A program made the translations under genes and the position numbers. Source: Streptococcus gallolyticus (GTDB taxonomy: Bacteria > Bacillota > Bacilli > Lactobacillales > Streptococcaceae). Taken from it: DNA of 64,000 bases. Of this stretch, positions 16,126 through 27,746 are shown in pieces. The notes below the pieces were generated by a model that saw only the letters and a list, made by a program, of their open reading frames with translations, searched no databases and was not told the DNA's origin. Positions within the stretch are counted from its first letter, which is position 1. Each line of letters starts with the position of its first letter. The DNA lies in NCBI GenBank assembly GCA_019794795.1, contig JAIMFC010000004.1, positions 1-64,000 on the forward strand, read 5' to 3'.

Positions 16126-19100
16126 TTGGCAGGACATGACGTTCAATACGGGAAACATCGTACCCGTCGTAGTTTTTCAAGAATAAAGGAAGTTCTTGAT
16201 TTACCAAATTTGATTGAAATCCAAACAGATTCATTCAAAGATTTCTTGGACAGTGGTTTGAAAGAAGTTTTTGAAGATGTGCTTCCTGTGTCAAACTTTA
16301 CAGACACCATGGAGTTGGAATTTGTTGGTTATGAGTTGAAAAAGCCTAAGTATACTTTGGAAGAAGCGCGTGCGCACGACGCAAACTACTCAGCGCCTAT
16401 TTTCGTAACCTTCCGCTTGGTCAACAAAGAAACCGGTGAAATTAAAACCCAAGAAGTCTTCTTTGGCGAATTCCCGATCATGACAGAAATGGGTACCTTT
16501 ATCATCAATGGTGCAGAGCGTATCATCGTATCTCAGTTGGTTCGTTCACCAGGTGTCTACTTCAACGATAAAGTGGATAAAAACGGTAAAGTTGGTTATG
16601 GTTCAACGGTTATCCCTAATCGTGGTGCTTGGTTGGAATTGGAAACTGACTCAAAAGATATCGCCTATACTCGTATCGACCGCACACGTAAAATTCCATT
16701 TACGACTTTGGTGCGTGCACTTGGTTTCTCAGGTGATGATGAAATCTTTGATATCTTCGGTGACAGCGAATTGGTTCGCAACACGATTGAGAAAGATATC
16801 CACAAAAACCCAGCGGATTCACGTACTGATGAAGCTTTGAAAGAAATTTACGAACGCCTTCGTCCAGGTGAACCCAAAACAGCTGAAAGCTCACGTAGCC
16901 TCTTGACAGCTCGTTTCTTTGACCCACGTCGTTATGACTTGGCGCCTGTTGGTCGTTACAAAATCAATAAGAAACTCAACCTTCGCACACGCCTGCTCAA
17001 CCAAACTTTGGCTGAACATGTGATTAATAGCGAAACAGGTGAAATTGTTCTTGAAGCTGGAACAGTCTTGAACCGTGATGTTTTGGAATCAATCGAAAAT
17101 CAATTTGATGAGCTCAACCAAGTTGAGTACATTCCAAACGATGCAGCGGTGGTAGTTGAGCCAGTTCTCTTGCAAAAATTCAAGATTGTTGCGCCAACTG
17201 ATCCAGACCGTGTTGTAACAGTTATCGGTAATGCAAATCCAGCTGAAAATGTTCGTACAGTGACTCCAGCGGATATCTTGGCTGAGATGTCTTACTTCCT
17301 CAACCTTGCTGAAGGTTTGGGTCGCGTAGATGATATTGACCACTTGGGTAACCGTCGTATTCGTGCTGTCGGTGAATTGCTTGCTAACCAAGTTCGTATC
17401 GGTTTGACTCGCATGGAGCGTAACTTGCGTGAGCGTATGAGCGTGCAAGACAATGAAGTCTTAACTCCACAACAAATCATCAATATCCGTCCTGTTACAG
17501 CCGCAATAAAAGAATTCTTTGGTTCATCTCAGTTGTCACAGTTCATGGACCAACACAACCCACTTTCTGAGTTATCTCACAAACGCCGTTTGTCAGCCTT
17601 GGGACCTGGCGGTTTGACTCGTGACCGTGCTGGTTATGAGGTTCGAGACGTTCACTACACCCACTATGGTCGTATGTGTCCGATTGAAACACCTGAGGGA
17701 CCAAACATCGGTTTGATCAATAACTTGTCATCTTATGGTCACCTCAACAAGTACGGTTTCATCCAAACACCTTACCGTAAAATTGACCGTGCAACTGGTA
17801 CTGTTACAAATGAAATTGTTTGGTTGACTGCGGATGAAGAAGATGCTTACATCGTAGCCCAATCTACTTCACCACTTGATGAAAACAATCGCTTTGTTGA
17901 CGAGATCGTAATGGGTCGTCATCAAGGTAATAACCAAGAATTCCCAGCTGCTTCTGCCGACTTTATGGACGTTTCTCCTAAACAGGTAGTTGCCGTTGCG
18001 ACAGCGTGTATTCCTTTCTTGGAAAACGATGACTCCAACCGTGCCCTCATGGGTGCCAACATGCAACGTCAGGCTGTTCCATTGATTGATCCAAAAGCAC
18101 CTTACGTTGGTACTGGTATGGAATACCAAGCTGCCCATGACTCTGGTGCGGCAATCATTGCGCAACATGATGGTAAGGTTACTTACTCAGATGCTGACAA
18201 GGTTGAAGTTCGCCGTGAAGATGGTTCTTTAGACGTTTATCACGTTTCAAAATTCCGTCGTTCAAACTCAGGTACTGCTTACAACCAACGTACACTCGTT
18301 AAAGTTGGCGATATCGTTGAAAAAGGTGATTTCATCGCTGATGGACCTTCTATGGAAAATGGAGAAATGGCGCTTGGACAAAACCCAATCGTTGCCTACA
18401 TGACTTGGGAAGGTTACAACTTCGAGGATGCGGTTATCATGTCTGAACGCCTTGTGAAAGATGATGTCTATACATCTGTTCACTTGGAAGAATACGAATC
18501 AGAAACACGCGATACCAAGTTAGGCCCTGAAGAAATCACTCGCGAAATTCCAAACGTTGGTGAAGATGCTCTTCGCAACTTGGACGAAATGGGGATTATC
18601 CGTATTGGTGCCGAAGTTAAAGAGGGCGACATTCTTGTTGGTAAAGTCACACCTAAGGGTGAAAAAGACTTGTCAGCTGAAGAACGGCTCCTCCACGCTA
18701 TCTTCGGAGATAAATCTCGTGAAGTTCGTGATACATCACTTCGTGTACCTCACGGTGCCGACGGTGTCGTTCGTGACGTGAAAATCTTTACTCGTGCCAA
18801 CGGTGATGAATTGCAATCAGGTGTCAACATGCTTGTCCGTGTTTACATCGCTCAAAAACGTAAAATCAAGGTCGGAGATAAAATGGCCGGTCGTCACGGT
18901 AACAAGGGTGTCGTTTCACGTATTGTTCCTGTTGAAGATATGCCATACTTGCCAGACGGAACTCCTGTCGATATCATGTTGAACCCTCTCGGGGTGCCGT
19001 CACGTATGAATATCGGTCAGGTTATGGAATTGCACTTGGGTATGGCTGCTCGTAACTTGGGTATCCACATTGCAACTCCAGTTTTCGATGGAGCAAGCTC

Positions 19101-19686
19101 TGAAGACCTCTGGTCAACTGTTAAAGAAGCTGGTATGGACTCAGACGCCAAGACTATTCTTTACGATGGACGTACTGGTGAGCCATTCGATAACCGTGTG
19201 TCAGTTGGTGTCATGTACATGATCAAACTCCACCACATGGTTGACGATAAACTTCACGCACGTTCAGTTGGACCATACTCACTCGTTACCCAACAACCGC
19301 TTGGTGGTAAAGCACAATTCGGTGGACAACGTTTCGGTGAGATGGAGGTATGGGCTCTTGAAGCTTATGGTGCTTCAAACGTTCTTCAAGAAATCTTGAC
19401 CTATAAGTCAGATGACGTAACTGGTCGTTTGAAAGCCTATGAAGCTATCACTAAAGGTAAACCAATTCCAAAACCAGGTGTTCCAGAATCATTCCGCGTT
19501 CTTGTTAAAGAATTGCAATCACTTGGTCTTGATATGCGTGTCCTTGATGAAGATGATAATGAAGTTGAATTGCGTGACCTTGATGAAGGTGAAGATGATG
19601 ATATCATCCACGTAGATGATCTTGAAAAAGCGCGTGCTAAAGTTGCGGCAGACGCAGCAGCAGCATTTGCGCAATCAGAAGAGTAA
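16126..19686 (+). CDS. rpoB: RNA polymerase beta subunit
   Basis: 1186 aa catalytic core subunit. It starts at TTG 16126, supported by SD AGAGGAG 8 nt upstream and the conserved N terminus [19 protein letters not shown]. The rifampicin region ([22 protein letters not shown]...) has the wild-type Ser, Gln, Asp, His and Arg residues. The acidic C terminus is typical of streptococci. A co-transcribed rpoC follows after 81 nt. Confidence 0.98.
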   Translation: MAGHDVQYGKHRTRRSFSRIKEVLDLPNLIEIQTDSFKDFLDSGLKEVFEDVLPVSNFTDTMELEFVGYELKKPKYTLEEARAHDANYSAPIFVTFRLVNKETGEIKTQEVFFGEFPIMTEMGTFIINGAERIIVSQLVRSPGVYFNDKVDKNGKVGYGSTVIPNRGAWLELETDSKDIAYTRIDRTRKIPFTTLVRALGFSGDDEIFDIFGDSELVRNTIEKDIHKNPADSRTDEALKEIYERLRPGEPKTAESSRSLLTARFFDPRRYDLAPVGRYKINKKLNLRTRLLNQTLAEHVINSETGEIVLEAGTVLNRDVLESIENQFDELNQVEYIPNDAAVVVEPVLLQKFKIVAPTDPDRVVTVIGNANPAENVRTVTPADILAEMSYFLNLAEGLGRVDDIDHLGNRRIRAVGELLANQVRIGLTRMERNLRERMSVQDNEVLTPQQIINIRPVTAAIKEFFGSSQLSQFMDQHNPLSELSHKRRLSALGPGGLTRDRAGYEVRDVHYTHYGRMCPIETPEGPNIGLINNLSSYGHLNKYGFIQTPYRKIDRATGTVTNEIVWLTADEEDAYIVAQSTSPLDENNRFVDEIVMGRHQGNNQEFPAASADFMDVSPKQVVAVATACIPFLENDDSNRALMGANMQRQAVPLIDPKAPYVGTGMEYQAAHDSGAAIIAQHDGKVTYSDADKVEVRREDGSLDVYHVSKFRRSNSGTAYNQRTLVKVGDIVEKGDFIADGPSMENGEMALGQNPIVAYMTWEGYNFEDAVIMSERLVKDDVYTSVHLEEYESETRDTKLGPEEITREIPNVGEDALRNLDEMGIIRIGAEVKEGDILVGKVTPKGEKDLSAEERLLHAIFGDKSREVRDTSLRVPHGADGVVRDVKIFTRANGDELQSGVNMLVRVYIAQKRKIKVGDKMAGRHGNKGVVSRIVPVEDMPYLPDGTPVDIMLNPLGVPSRMNIGQVMELHLGMAARNLGIHIATPVFDGASSEDLWSTVKEAGMDSDAKTILYDGRTGEPFDNRVSVGVMYMIKLHHMVDDKLHARSVGPYSLVTQQPLGGKAQFGGQRFGEMEVWALEAYGASNVLQEILTYKSDDVTGRLKAYEAITKGKPIPKPGVPESFRVLVKELQSLGLDMRVLDEDDNEVELRDLDEGEDDDIIHVDDLEKARAKVAADAAAAFAQSEE

Positions 19687-19721
19687 AAGTAGGTCGGGGA
19701 GTTTCTCCCCTAAGCTTACTT
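19686..19721 (+). other. hairpin in rpoB-rpoC spacer
   Basis: GGGGAG-TTT-CTCCCC is flanked by weaker AAGTA/TACTT pairing. No T run follows, so a processing or stability element is more likely than a terminator. Confidence 0.45.
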
Positions 19722-19767
19722 TGCAAAGTCGTATGCTCGACTTGAAACAAACAGAAAGGGATAAATA

Positions 19768-22700
19768 GTGGTTGACGTAAATCGATTTAAAAGTATGCAA
19801 ATCACGTTAGCTTCTCCAAGTAAGGTCCGTTCATGGTCTTACGGTGAAGTTAAAAAACCTGAAACAATCAACTATCGTACGCTCAAACCTGAGCGTGATG
19901 GACTCTTTGATGAAGTCATCTTTGGTCCAACAAAAGACTGGGAATGTGCTTGTGGTAAGTACAAACGTATCCGTTATAAAGGAATCGTCTGTGACCGCTG
20001 TGGTGTTGAAGTAACTCGTGCCAAAGTTCGTCGTGAACGTATGGGACACATCGAGTTGAAAGCCCCAATTTCACATATCTGGTACTTTAAAGGGATCCCA
20101 TCACGTATGGGTCTGACCTTGGATATGAGCCCACGTGCGCTTGAAGAAGTCATCTACTTCGCAGCCTATGTGGTCATCGATCCAAAAGAAACTCCACTTG
20201 AGCACAAATCTATCATGACAGAACGTGAATACCGTGAGCGCTTGCGCGAATACGGTTCAGGTTCATTTGTCGCAAAAATGGGTGCAGAAGCTATCCAAGA
20301 TCTCTTGAAACAAGTAGATCTTCCAACTGAAATTGCAGCCCTTAAAGAAGAATTGAAGACTGCAACTGGTCAAAAACGAATTAAGGCAGTTCGTCGTTTG
20401 GACGTTCTGGATGCTTTTCAAAAATCTGGAAACAAACCTGAATGGATGATTCTCAACATCTTGCCAGTCATTCCACCAGATCTTCGTCCAATGGTTCAAT
20501 TGGATGGTGGCCGTTTTGCCGCTTCTGACTTGAACGAACTCTACCGTCGTGTTATCAACCGTAACAACCGTTTGGCTCGTCTCTTGGAACTTAACGCTCC
20601 AGGAATCATTGTACAAAACGAAAAACGGATGCTCCAAGAAGCTGTAGATGCTTTGATTGACAACGGTCGCCGTGGTCGTCCAATTACAGGACCAGGTAGC
20701 CGTCCGCTCAAATCACTCAGCCATATGCTTAAAGGTAAGCAAGGACGTTTCCGTCAAAACTTGCTTGGTAAGCGTGTTGACTTCTCAGGACGTTCCGTTA
20801 TCGCAGTTGGTCCAACGCTTAAAATGTACCAATGTGGTGTGCCACGCGAAATGGCTATCGAGCTCTTCAAACCGTTTGTCATGCGTGAAATTGTTGCCCG
20901 TGATATTGCTGGTAACGTAAAAGCTGCAAAACGTTTGATTGAACGTGGGGATGATCGTATCTGGGATATCTTGGAAGAAGTGATCAAAGAACACCCAGTT
21001 CTTTTGAACCGCGCACCTACCCTTCACCGTTTGGGTATCCAGGCTTTTGAGCCAGTTCTGATCGACGGTAAAGCCCTTCGTTTGCACCCGCTTGTCTGTG
21101 AAGCCTACAACGCCGACTTTGACGGTGACCAGATGGCGATTCACGTTCCATTGTCAGAAGAAGCACAAGCAGAAGCACGTATCCTTATGCTTGCGGCAGA
21201 ACACATCCTTAACCCTAAAGATGGTAAACCAGTCGTAACACCATCTCAGGATATGGTTTTGGGTAACTACTACTTGACCATGGAAGATGCTGGTCGTGAA
21301 GGTGAAGGTATGGTCTTCAAGGATGCGGATGAGGCTGTTATGGCTTACCGCAATGGCTATGTTCACTTGCATACCCGTGTTGGTATTGCAACAGATAGCC
21401 TCGATAAGCCTTGGAAAGACAACCAAAAACACAAGGTCATGATGACAACTGTCGGAAAAATCTTGTTCAACGCGATTATGCCAGAAGGTCTCCCATACTT
21501 GCAAGAGCCAAACAACGCTAACTTGACAGAAGGAACTCCTGATAAATACTTCTTGGAACCAGGTTCAGATATCAAGGCTGCCATTGCAGAATTACCAATC
21601 AACCCACCATTCAAGAAGAAAAATCTCGGTAACATCATCGCTGAAATCTTCAAGCGTTTCCGTACAACTGAGACATCAGCCCTTCTTGACCGTTTGAAAG
21701 ACTTGGGTTACTATCACTCAACACTTGCTGGTTTGACAGTGGGTATTGCCGATATCCCAGTTATCGACAACAAGGCTGAAATCATTGAAGAATCTCACGA
21801 ACGTGTAGAACAAATCAAGAAACAATTCCGTCGTGGTATGATTACTGACGATGAGCGTTATGCAGCCGTTACAGATGAATGGCGTTCAGCTAAGGAAAAA
21901 TTGGAAAAACGCCTGGTTGAAAAACAAGATCCGAAGAACCCAATCGTTATGATGATGGACTCTGGTGCCCGTGGTAACATTTCCAACTTCTCCCAGTTGG
22001 CCGGTATGCGTGGTCTGATGTCAGCGCCTAACGGACGTATCATGGAATTGCCTATCTTGTCAAACTTCCGTGAAGGTTTGAGCGTTTTGGAAATGTTCTT
22101 CTCAACACACGGTGCCCGTAAAGGTATGACCGATACGGCCCTTAAGACAGCCGACTCAGGTTACTTGACACGTCGTTTGGTTGACGTTGCTCAAGATGTC
22201 ATTATCCGTGAAGATGACTGTGGAACTGACCGTGGTTTGGATATCCGTTCAATTACTGACGGTAAAGAAATGATCGAACCGCTTGAAGAACGTCTTCAAG
22301 GTCGTTACACTAAGAAATCCGTTAAACATCCAGAAACTGGTGAGTTGATCATTGGTGCTAACGAATTGATCACAGAAGATATTGCCCGTCAAATCGTTAA
22401 TGCTGGTGTAGAACAAGTGACAATCCGTAGCGTATTTACATGTAATACTCGTCACGGTGTCTGCCGTCACTGTTATGGTATCAACTTGGCAACAGGTGAT
22501 GCGGTTGAAGTTGGTGAAGCAGTTGGTACAATCGCTGCCCAGTCTATCGGTGAGCCTGGTACTCAGCTTACAATGCGCACCTTCCACACGGGTGGTGTAG
22601 CCTCAAACAGCGATATCACGCAAGGTCTTCCTCGTGTCCAAGAAATCTTTGAAGCGCGCAATCCTAAAGGGGAAGCCGTTATTACTGAAGTCAAGGGTGA

Positions 22701-23394
22701 AGTTACTGCTATTGAAGAAGATGCTTCAACTCGTACTAAGAAAGTATTTGTCAAAGGTCAAACTGGCGAAGGCGAATATGTGGTACCATTTACAGCCCGT
22801 ATGAAGGTTGAAGTGGGTGACCAAGTTGCCCGTGGTGCAGCCCTTACCGAAGGTTCAATCCAACCAAAACGCTTGCTTGAAGTACGTGACGTATTGTCTG
22901 TAGAAACTTATCTTCTTTCTGAAGTTCAAAAAGTTTACCGTAGCCAAGGGGTAGAAATCGGCGACAAACACATCGAGGTAATGGTTCGCCAAATGCTTCG
23001 TAAAGTTCGTGTCATGGATCCAGGTGATACTGAATTACTCATGGGTACCCTTATGGACATCACTGACTTTACAGACGCCAATGCCGAAGTGGTTATCACT
23101 GGTGGTATTCCTGCCACAGCTCGTCCAGTTCTCATGGGTATCACCAAAGCTTCCCTTGAAACAAATTCATTCCTGTCAGCTGCATCCTTCCAAGAAACAA
23201 CTCGTGTCTTGACAGATGCTGCTATCCGTGGTAAACGTGATAACCTCCTTGGTCTTAAGGAAAATGTTATCATCGGTAAGATCATCCCAGCTGGTACTGG
23301 TATGGCTCGTTACCGTAACCTTGAACCACAAGCCATCAATGAAGTTGAAATCATTGAAGTTGAAGAAGTAGCAGAAGAAGCTGTAACTGAATAA
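19768..23394 (+). CDS. rpoC: RNA polymerase beta' subunit
   Basis: 1208 aa. GTG start at 19768 with SD AGAAAGGG. The N-terminal zinc ribbon is [20 protein letters not shown] (about 50-70). The catalytic Mg motif [10 protein letters not shown] is at about 447-456, and a second zinc site contains CRHC near [11 protein letters not shown]. With RpoB, RpoA, RpoZ and the small epsilon subunit RpoY (encoded at 55.1 kb here) it forms the core enzyme. Confidence 0.98.
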   Translation: MVDVNRFKSMQITLASPSKVRSWSYGEVKKPETINYRTLKPERDGLFDEVIFGPTKDWECACGKYKRIRYKGIVCDRCGVEVTRAKVRRERMGHIELKAPISHIWYFKGIPSRMGLTLDMSPRALEEVIYFAAYVVIDPKETPLEHKSIMTEREYRERLREYGSGSFVAKMGAEAIQDLLKQVDLPTEIAALKEELKTATGQKRIKAVRRLDVLDAFQKSGNKPEWMILNILPVIPPDLRPMVQLDGGRFAASDLNELYRRVINRNNRLARLLELNAPGIIVQNEKRMLQEAVDALIDNGRRGRPITGPGSRPLKSLSHMLKGKQGRFRQNLLGKRVDFSGRSVIAVGPTLKMYQCGVPREMAIELFKPFVMREIVARDIAGNVKAAKRLIERGDDRIWDILEEVIKEHPVLLNRAPTLHRLGIQAFEPVLIDGKALRLHPLVCEAYNADFDGDQMAIHVPLSEEAQAEARILMLAAEHILNPKDGKPVVTPSQDMVLGNYYLTMEDAGREGEGMVFKDADEAVMAYRNGYVHLHTRVGIATDSLDKPWKDNQKHKVMMTTVGKILFNAIMPEGLPYLQEPNNANLTEGTPDKYFLEPGSDIKAAIAELPINPPFKKKNLGNIIAEIFKRFRTTETSALLDRLKDLGYYHSTLAGLTVGIADIPVIDNKAEIIEESHERVEQIKKQFRRGMITDDERYAAVTDEWRSAKEKLEKRLVEKQDPKNPIVMMMDSGARGNISNFSQLAGMRGLMSAPNGRIMELPILSNFREGLSVLEMFFSTHGARKGMTDTALKTADSGYLTRRLVDVAQDVIIREDDCGTDRGLDIRSITDGKEMIEPLEERLQGRYTKKSVKHPETGELIIGANELITEDIARQIVNAGVEQVTIRSVFTCNTRHGVCRHCYGINLATGDAVEVGEAVGTIAAQSIGEPGTQLTMRTFHTGGVASNSDITQGLPRVQEIFEARNPKGEAVITEVKGEVTAIEEDASTRTKKVFVKGQTGEGEYVVPFTARMKVEVGDQVARGAALTEGSIQPKRLLEVRDVLSVETYLLSEVQKVYRSQGVEIGDKHIEVMVRQMLRKVRVMDPGDTELLMGTLMDITDFTDANAEVVITGGIPATARPVLMGITKASLETNSFLSAASFQETTRVLTDAAIRGKRDNLLGLKENVIIGKIIPAGTGMARYRNLEPQAINEVEIIEVEEVAEEAVTE

Positions 23395-23400
23395 AGATAG

Positions 23401-23591
23401 AGAGTGGGACAAAAATCATGATTTCGCAGAAATCGATTTTGTCGGCCTCCCTCCGAACAGTTGACTAGCACCAAAGGTCTGGGAGACCATTGGTGGTTAT
23501 AAATATAGCTAGTGAAACTAGCTTCAATTATTCGAAATTGCTTGCATAGCAAGGGATGAGAGCATTCAGTCAACCACTGCGTCAAACTGTT
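23401..23591 (+). repeat. structured repeat element downstream of rpoC (copy 1)
   Basis: About 190 bases built of nested inverted repeats. ACAAAAATC/GATTTTGT lies at the left edge. Arms AACAG and AGTTGACT (23456-23466) pair with AGTCAAC (23568) and CTGTT (23587). Internal hairpins are CACCAAAGGTCT/AGACCATTGGTG and GCTAGT-GAA-ACTAGC. The right part ends CAACCACTGCGTC. The order of blocks is shared with the element after pgk (49208-49306), which ends CAGCTACTGCGTC. Confidence 0.65.
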
Positions 23592-23611
23592 AAAGCTATA
23601 AAAGTAAAAGA

Positions 23612-23637
23612 GCCTGTGACTTTTGTCACAGGTTTTT
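23612..23637 (+). terminator. terminator after rpoBC and the repeat
   Basis: CCTGTGAC-TTTT-GTCACAGG followed by TTTTTC. A perfect 8-bp stem. Confidence 0.85.
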
Positions 23638-23712
23638 CTTGTGAAATTTTTCCCGAGCCGAATTTTTCATTTTTTGCCCAAAATAGGCTATAATAAGCCA
23701 TACAAAGGAAGT

Positions 23713-24069
23713 ATGAGTGATATGTATAGTGTTGTGAAAATGTATGGCGACTGTGAACCCTGGTGGTTTTTTGATGGTTGGGAAGAAGATATTATTAGTT
23801 GTAAGCAGTTTGAGCGCTACGATGAAGCGCTTCGTTACTACCAGCAAGAATGGGTTTATTTGTCGGAAGAATTTCCTCAAAAGAAATCAAAACAAGGAAT
23901 GATGACAGCTTTCTGGGATCCAGAAGACCTTTATTGGTGTGAAGAATGTGACGAGCAATTGCAAAACTTTCATTCTATCCTGTTGCTGGAGTCAAAAGAG
24001 GTTTTACCGCAAGGACTTCGTAAATCGACTAGTGACAAACGGACACGACCGTGTCAGTTGAAATCATAA
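23713..24069 (+). CDS. DUF1033 family protein
   Basis: 118 aa from ATG 23713, or 115 aa from ATG 23722, which gives MYSVVKMYGD as I recall for homologues. Spacing to the AAAGGA SD is short for the first and long for the second. It is rich in Trp and acidic residues (EPWWFFDGWEEDI, WDPEDLYWCEECDE). The function is unknown. DUF1033 genes sit beside comGA in other streptococci. A TATAAT -10 lies at 23689-23694. Confidence 0.8.
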   Translation: MSDMYSVVKMYGDCEPWWFFDGWEEDIISCKQFERYDEALRYYQQEWVYLSEEFPQKKSKQGMMTAFWDPEDLYWCEECDEQLQNFHSILLLESKEVLPQGLRKSTSDKRTRPCQLKS

Positions 24070-24094
24070 AAAAACGCGAGCAATCGCGTTTTTT
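24068..24094. terminator. bidirectional terminator
   Basis: AAAAAACGCGA-GCAA-TCGCGTTTTTT, shared by the DUF1033 gene and the convergent S66 peptidase gene. Confidence 0.88.
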
Positions 24095-25049
24095 AGTTTG
24101 TCTCAAAATGGATAGCAAGGTTGTCCGTATCAACAGTTACCTGTCCACCGATTGTGATGGTGAAAAGCGGCTGAGTATGGGCAAAGTCTAAATCATAAAG
24201 AACAGGAATGGTTTTGAGAAGGGGATGCTTGTCGAGAATGGCAAGGAGAATTTCTTCTGTCATTTGGCATTCTTTTGGAAAGCGCCCGATGAGGATGGCT
24301 TGGGGATTAGGATAGTTTTGCAAGAGCGCAGCAAAATGTCTTGTAAATTCGGTATAGTGATCTTCTTCAGCTTCTTCAAGAAATAAGATGTACTTTTCGG
24401 GCTTCGGAGAGAATTCAGTACCATGTAGGAGGGCGAAAGTAGAGAGATTTCCTCCAATAGCTGTTCCGCGAGCTTGCCCAGAATTATACACTTTCCAGTC
24501 AGTTGGGAAGAAGTGGCGAGGTTGGCTTGGATCGTACCAAGGATCGCTAGACCATTCCATACTTGGAGTCAAATCATAGGAATCTTGCGTAACTGCACTT
24601 AGCCAACTTTGACTTTGGTATGTTTGACCGTCTTTCATTTTGAAACTTGAGTAAGATGGCCCCATGTAAGTCTGCATGCCTGTTTTGGCAAAAATAGCAT
24701 TGAGGACAGCAGTTGTATCCGAATAGCCACAGATAATCTTTGGCTTTTGAGCGATGAGTTGATAGTCCAGATAGGGTAAGATTTCGTTGGAGTTAAATCC
24801 CCCAATGGTTGCCAAAATAGCGTCTACAGATTCATCCTCAAAGGCCTGGTGTAGGTCTTCGACACGACTTTCAATGCTAGCAGAGTCAAATAGGTCATTT
24901 TCAAAGTAGTGCTCAGAAAAGGATAGGGAGAATCCAAGATTTTCCAAGGTTTCTTTGGCGGCGAGATTGGCCTCAAATCCACCTATATGTGCAATAGAAG
25001 CTGAGGGACTAAGGACACGGATGTGGTCGCCTGTTTGTAATTTTTTCAT
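24093..25049 (-). CDS. S66 family peptidase (LD-carboxypeptidase / MccF-like)
   Basis: 318 aa. The start is set at ATG 25049, where AAGGAGG lies 6 nt upstream; a frame continuing to 25145 has no SD and runs into the comG promoter. The GYSDTT nucleophile motif sits near residue 110, GGNLSTFALLHGTEF in the middle, and a late His (DFAHTQP) completes a Ser-Glu-His type triad. There is no signal peptide. The family cleaves LD-peptides of cell-wall fragments or microcin-type acyl-adenylates; the sequence alone cannot decide which. Confidence 0.85.
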   Translation of the reverse strand: MKKLQTGDHIRVLSPSASIAHIGGFEANLAAKETLENLGFSLSFSEHYFENDLFDSASIESRVEDLHQAFEDESVDAILATIGGFNSNEILPYLDYQLIAQKPKIICGYSDTTAVLNAIFAKTGMQTYMGPSYSSFKMKDGQTYQSQSWLSAVTQDSYDLTPSMEWSSDPWYDPSQPRHFFPTDWKVYNSGQARGTAIGGNLSTFALLHGTEFSPKPEKYILFLEEAEEDHYTEFTRHFAALLQNYPNPQAILIGRFPKECQMTEEILLAILDKHPLLKTIPVLYDLDFAHTQPLFTITIGGQVTVDTDNLAIHFETN

Positions 25050-25109
25050 AGAAACCTCCTTAAATATTTTTATTATTTTATCAGAAAAATTTTCAAAAGT
25101 AAATTTCTT

Positions 25110-25117
25110 TTCGAATA
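25110..25117 (+). promoter_or_regulatory. ComX (SigX) cin box of the comG operon
   Basis: TTCGAATA differs from the streptococcal cin-box TACGAATA only at position 2. It sits 20 nt before the comGA ATG after a T-rich stretch, at the place expected for late competence promoters. Confidence 0.82.
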
Positions 25118-25136
25118 ATATAGGTGAGGAGGTCTT

Positions 25137-26087
25137 ATGATACAAGATTTAGCCAGAAAAATTGTGCGGGAGGCAGTAGAAAAACGAGTCAGTGACTTGT
25201 ATTTGGTGCCACGTGAAAATTGTTATCAACTCTATGAACGAGAGTCGGACGGCAGGAAATTTGTGGGAGACTATGATGAGGTGGAATTTTCGGCCTTAAT
25301 TAGCCATTTTAAGTTTGTCGCAGGGGTCAATGTCGGTGAAAAGCGCCGCAGTCAACAGGGGGCTTGTGACTATGATTATGGTGAGGGGCAGGTGGCGCTT
25401 CGTTTGTCAACAGTGGGAGATTATCGGGGCAAGGAAAGTTTAGTCATTCGTTTTCTCTACAATGGTGAGGACAATCTACGCTTTTGGTTTGATGCGGTGG
25501 AGCGAATTGCGGAAAATATCAAGGGACGGGGGCTCTATCTTTTTTCGGGTCCGGTTGGGTCTGGAAAGACAACGCTCATGTACCATTTAGCCAAGTTAAA
25601 ATTTCCAAACCAGCAGGTGTTAACGATTGAAGACCCAGTCGAAATTAAACATCCTGATATGCTCCAATTGCAAATTAATGAAGCTATCGGTGGCACTTAT
25701 GATAGACTCATTAAATTATCTCTTCGGCATCGTCCAGACCTTCTCATTATTGGAGAAATTCGTGATGAAGAAACGGCGCGTGCGGTCATTCGAGCTAGTT
25801 TAACAGGATCGACAGTCTTTTCGACAGTCCATGCCAAAAGTATTGCTGGGGTCTATGCGCGACTGTTAGAATTTGGGATTTCTGAGGAAGAGTTGAAGAA
25901 CTGCTTGCAAGGGATTGCCTACCAGCGGTTGATAGAAGGGAGGGGAATGGTAGATTATGCCAATCGAGACTATCAAGAACACCAACCAAAAGAGTGGAAT
26001 GCGCAGATTGACCAGCTTCTTGCAGCAGGACATATCAGTTTTCGGCAAGCAGAAACCGAAAAAATTGTCTCTCACGCGTCAGCGTAA
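25137..26087 (+). CDS. comGA: ComGA/ComYA, competence pseudopilus assembly ATPase
   Basis: 316-aa cytoplasmic secretion ATPase of the PilB/GspE family that powers assembly of the transformation pilus. Walker A is GPVGSGKTT (138-146), the Asp box region is TIEDPVEIKHPD, and Walker B is DLLIIGEIRD (about 196-205). SD GAGGAGG precedes the ATG. It is the first gene of the seven-gene comG operon and is under a cin box, so it is expressed only during competence. Confidence 0.95.
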   Translation: MIQDLARKIVREAVEKRVSDLYLVPRENCYQLYERESDGRKFVGDYDEVEFSALISHFKFVAGVNVGEKRRSQQGACDYDYGEGQVALRLSTVGDYRGKESLVIRFLYNGEDNLRFWFDAVERIAENIKGRGLYLFSGPVGSGKTTLMYHLAKLKFPNQQVLTIEDPVEIKHPDMLQLQINEAIGGTYDRLIKLSLRHRPDLLIIGEIRDEETARAVIRASLTGSTVFSTVHAKSIAGVYARLLEFGISEEELKNCLQGIAYQRLIEGRGMVDYANRDYQEHQPKEWNAQIDQLLAAGHISFRQAETEKIVSHASA

Positions 26088-27036
26088 GGTCATTGAGTTA
26101 TTTAATAATCTCTTTGCCAGTGGTTTTCATCTGGGAGAGATTGTTGACTTTTTGAAGCGGAGTCAATTGTTGGCAGACCAGTATACCCAAGTCTTATCAG
26201 AGGGTCTTTTGGCAGGGAAACCTTTTTCCCAGTTGCTGGCAGACTTGCAGTTTTCAGATAATGTTGTCACTCAGGTTTCCTTGGCTGAAATTCATGGAAA
26301 TACCAGTCTTAGCTTATCTAAAATTCAAGATTATTTGAGTCAGCTCAGTCAAGTTCGTAAGAAATTACTGGAAGTTACGACCTATCCCTTGGTTCTCTTA
26401 GCTTTTCTCATTCTTATCATGTTGGGTTTGAAAAATTATCTGTTGCCACAGATGGAAGAGGGAAATGTTGCGACTTGGCTGATTGCTCACCTGCCGGTGC
26501 TCTTTTTTGCAGGGGTTGGCCTAGTTGGTCTGATTTTTCTTTTGCTGAGAATCTGGTATCGAAAGACAGCTAAAATCACAGTTTTCAGCAAGTTGGCTAG
26601 CTTACCTTTTGTTGGACAATTAGTTCAGATATATTTGACAGCTTATTATGCGCGTGAATGGGGAAATCTTATTGGACAGGGATTGGAACTGATGCAAATT
26701 GTAGCGATTATGAAAGAACAGTCGGCTCCACTTTTTCAAGAAATTGGTCGTGATATGGAAAAGGCTTTTTCGGATGGTTGTACTTTCCATGACCATATTA
26801 AAAACTATCCATTTTTTAAAAAAGAATTGAGTTTGATGATTGAGTATGGTCAAGTTAAATCCAAGCTGGGCAGTGAGTTGGCTCTTTATGCGGATGAGTG
26901 TTGGGAAGAATTTTTCCGCAGACTGAACGCCAGTATGCAGCTCATTCAGCCACTTGTTTTCATCGGAGTCGCTCTTATGATTGTTCTTATTTATGCAGCC
27001 ATGTTGTTGCCGATTTATCAAAATATGGAGATATGA
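25999..27036 (+). CDS. comGB: ComGB/ComYB, pseudopilus platform membrane protein
   Basis: 345 aa if started at ATG 25999, overlapping comGA by 89 nt; a longer start at 25957 is open but has no better support. GspF/PilC fold with three main membrane segments (VTTYPLVLLAFLILIMLGL, VLFFAGVGLVGLIFLLL, PLVFIGVALMIVLIYAAMLL). It anchors the pilus assembly machinery and receives ATPase action from ComGA. Confidence 0.92.
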   Translation: MRRLTSFLQQDISVFGKQKPKKLSLTRQRKVIELFNNLFASGFHLGEIVDFLKRSQLLADQYTQVLSEGLLAGKPFSQLLADLQFSDNVVTQVSLAEIHGNTSLSLSKIQDYLSQLSQVRKKLLEVTTYPLVLLAFLILIMLGLKNYLLPQMEEGNVATWLIAHLPVLFFAGVGLVGLIFLLLRIWYRKTAKITVFSKLASLPFVGQLVQIYLTAYYAREWGNLIGQGLELMQIVAIMKEQSAPLFQEIGRDMEKAFSDGCTFHDHIKNYPFFKKELSLMIEYGQVKSKLGSELALYADECWEEFFRRLNASMQLIQPLVFIGVALMIVLIYAAMLLPIYQNMEI

Positions 27037-27037
27037 T

Positions 27038-27352
27038 ATGAAAAAGTTAATGAAAATGAAAGTAGCCGCTTTCACACTTGTGGAAATGTTAATTGTTTTA
27101 GTAATCATCAGTACTTTGTTGCTTCTCTTTGTCCCAAATCTCAGCAAGCAAAAGGACAAGGTCCAAGAGACAGGTGCTGCAGCAGTTATCAAAGTAGTGG
27201 AGAGTCAGGCGGAGCTCTACGAACTGTATAATATGGGAGATGCAAGCTTAGCAAAATTGGTAGAGAGTGAAGCCATCACTGCCGAACAATCGCAGACTTA
27301 CAAGGAATACTATGCAAAACATAAAGACAAGACAGCTAGTGTGGCACCGTAA
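27038..27352 (+). CDS. comGC: ComGC/ComYC, major competence pseudopilin
   Basis: 104 aa. Start at ATG 27038 (MKKLMKMKVAAFTLVEMLIVL) with SD GGAG. The class III signal AxFTLVEM, cleaved before Phe by ComC and methylated, is followed by the N-terminal hydrophobic helix. It forms the shaft of the DNA-uptake pilus. A longer upstream frame would overlap comGB. Confidence 0.94.
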   Translation: MKKLMKMKVAAFTLVEMLIVLVIISTLLLLFVPNLSKQKDKVQETGAAAVIKVVESQAELYELYNMGDASLAKLVESEAITAEQSQTYKEYYAKHKDKTASVAP

Positions 27353-27746
27353 GGTTCAGGCTTTTACTCTGCTAGAAAGTTTGATAACCCTGACAGTTAT
27401 CAGCTTTTTAGCAGTGGTGTTGTCTGGTTCTGTCAATTCAGTTTTTCGACAGATAGAGGAGAACATTTTTTTCTTGGAATTTGAGCAGGTCTATAAAAAT
27501 AGTCAAATGCTGTCGGCCAGTAGTCAACAGAATATCCAGCTGACTATTGGTGCAGAGGAAATTTCAAATGGTTATCAGTCGGTCAATGTTCCAAGGACGG
27601 TAAAGCCGATTAGACAAATTATCCTAGATTTTGACAAGAATGGTGGAAATTCTTCTTTGGCTAAAATTGAGTTTCAGACGGAGAAAAAAGTGGTTTCTTA
27701 TCAACTATACTTAGGGAGTGGTCGTTATAAAAAATCGAAAAAGTAA
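27312..27746 (+). CDS. comGD: ComGD/ComYD, minor pseudopilin
   Basis: 144 aa from ATG 27312, overlapping comGC by 41 nt. The prepilin motif VQAFTLLESLITL is followed by a hydrophobic helix. The C-terminal part contains GGNSSLAKIEFQTEKK, shared with pneumococcal CglD as I recall it. The exact start is uncertain because the overlap hides the SD. Confidence 0.88.
   Translation: MQNIKTRQLVWHRKVQAFTLLESLITLTVISFLAVVLSGSVNSVFRQIEENIFFLEFEQVYKNSQMLSASSQQNIQLTIGAEEISNGYQSVNVPRTVKPIRQIILDFDKNGGNSSLAKIEFQTEKKVVSYQLYLGSGRYKKSKK

Noticed and set aside
26620..27192. 190-aa minus-strand frame in comGB/comGC
   Set aside because: Antisense to two clearly identified competence genes; no start signals.
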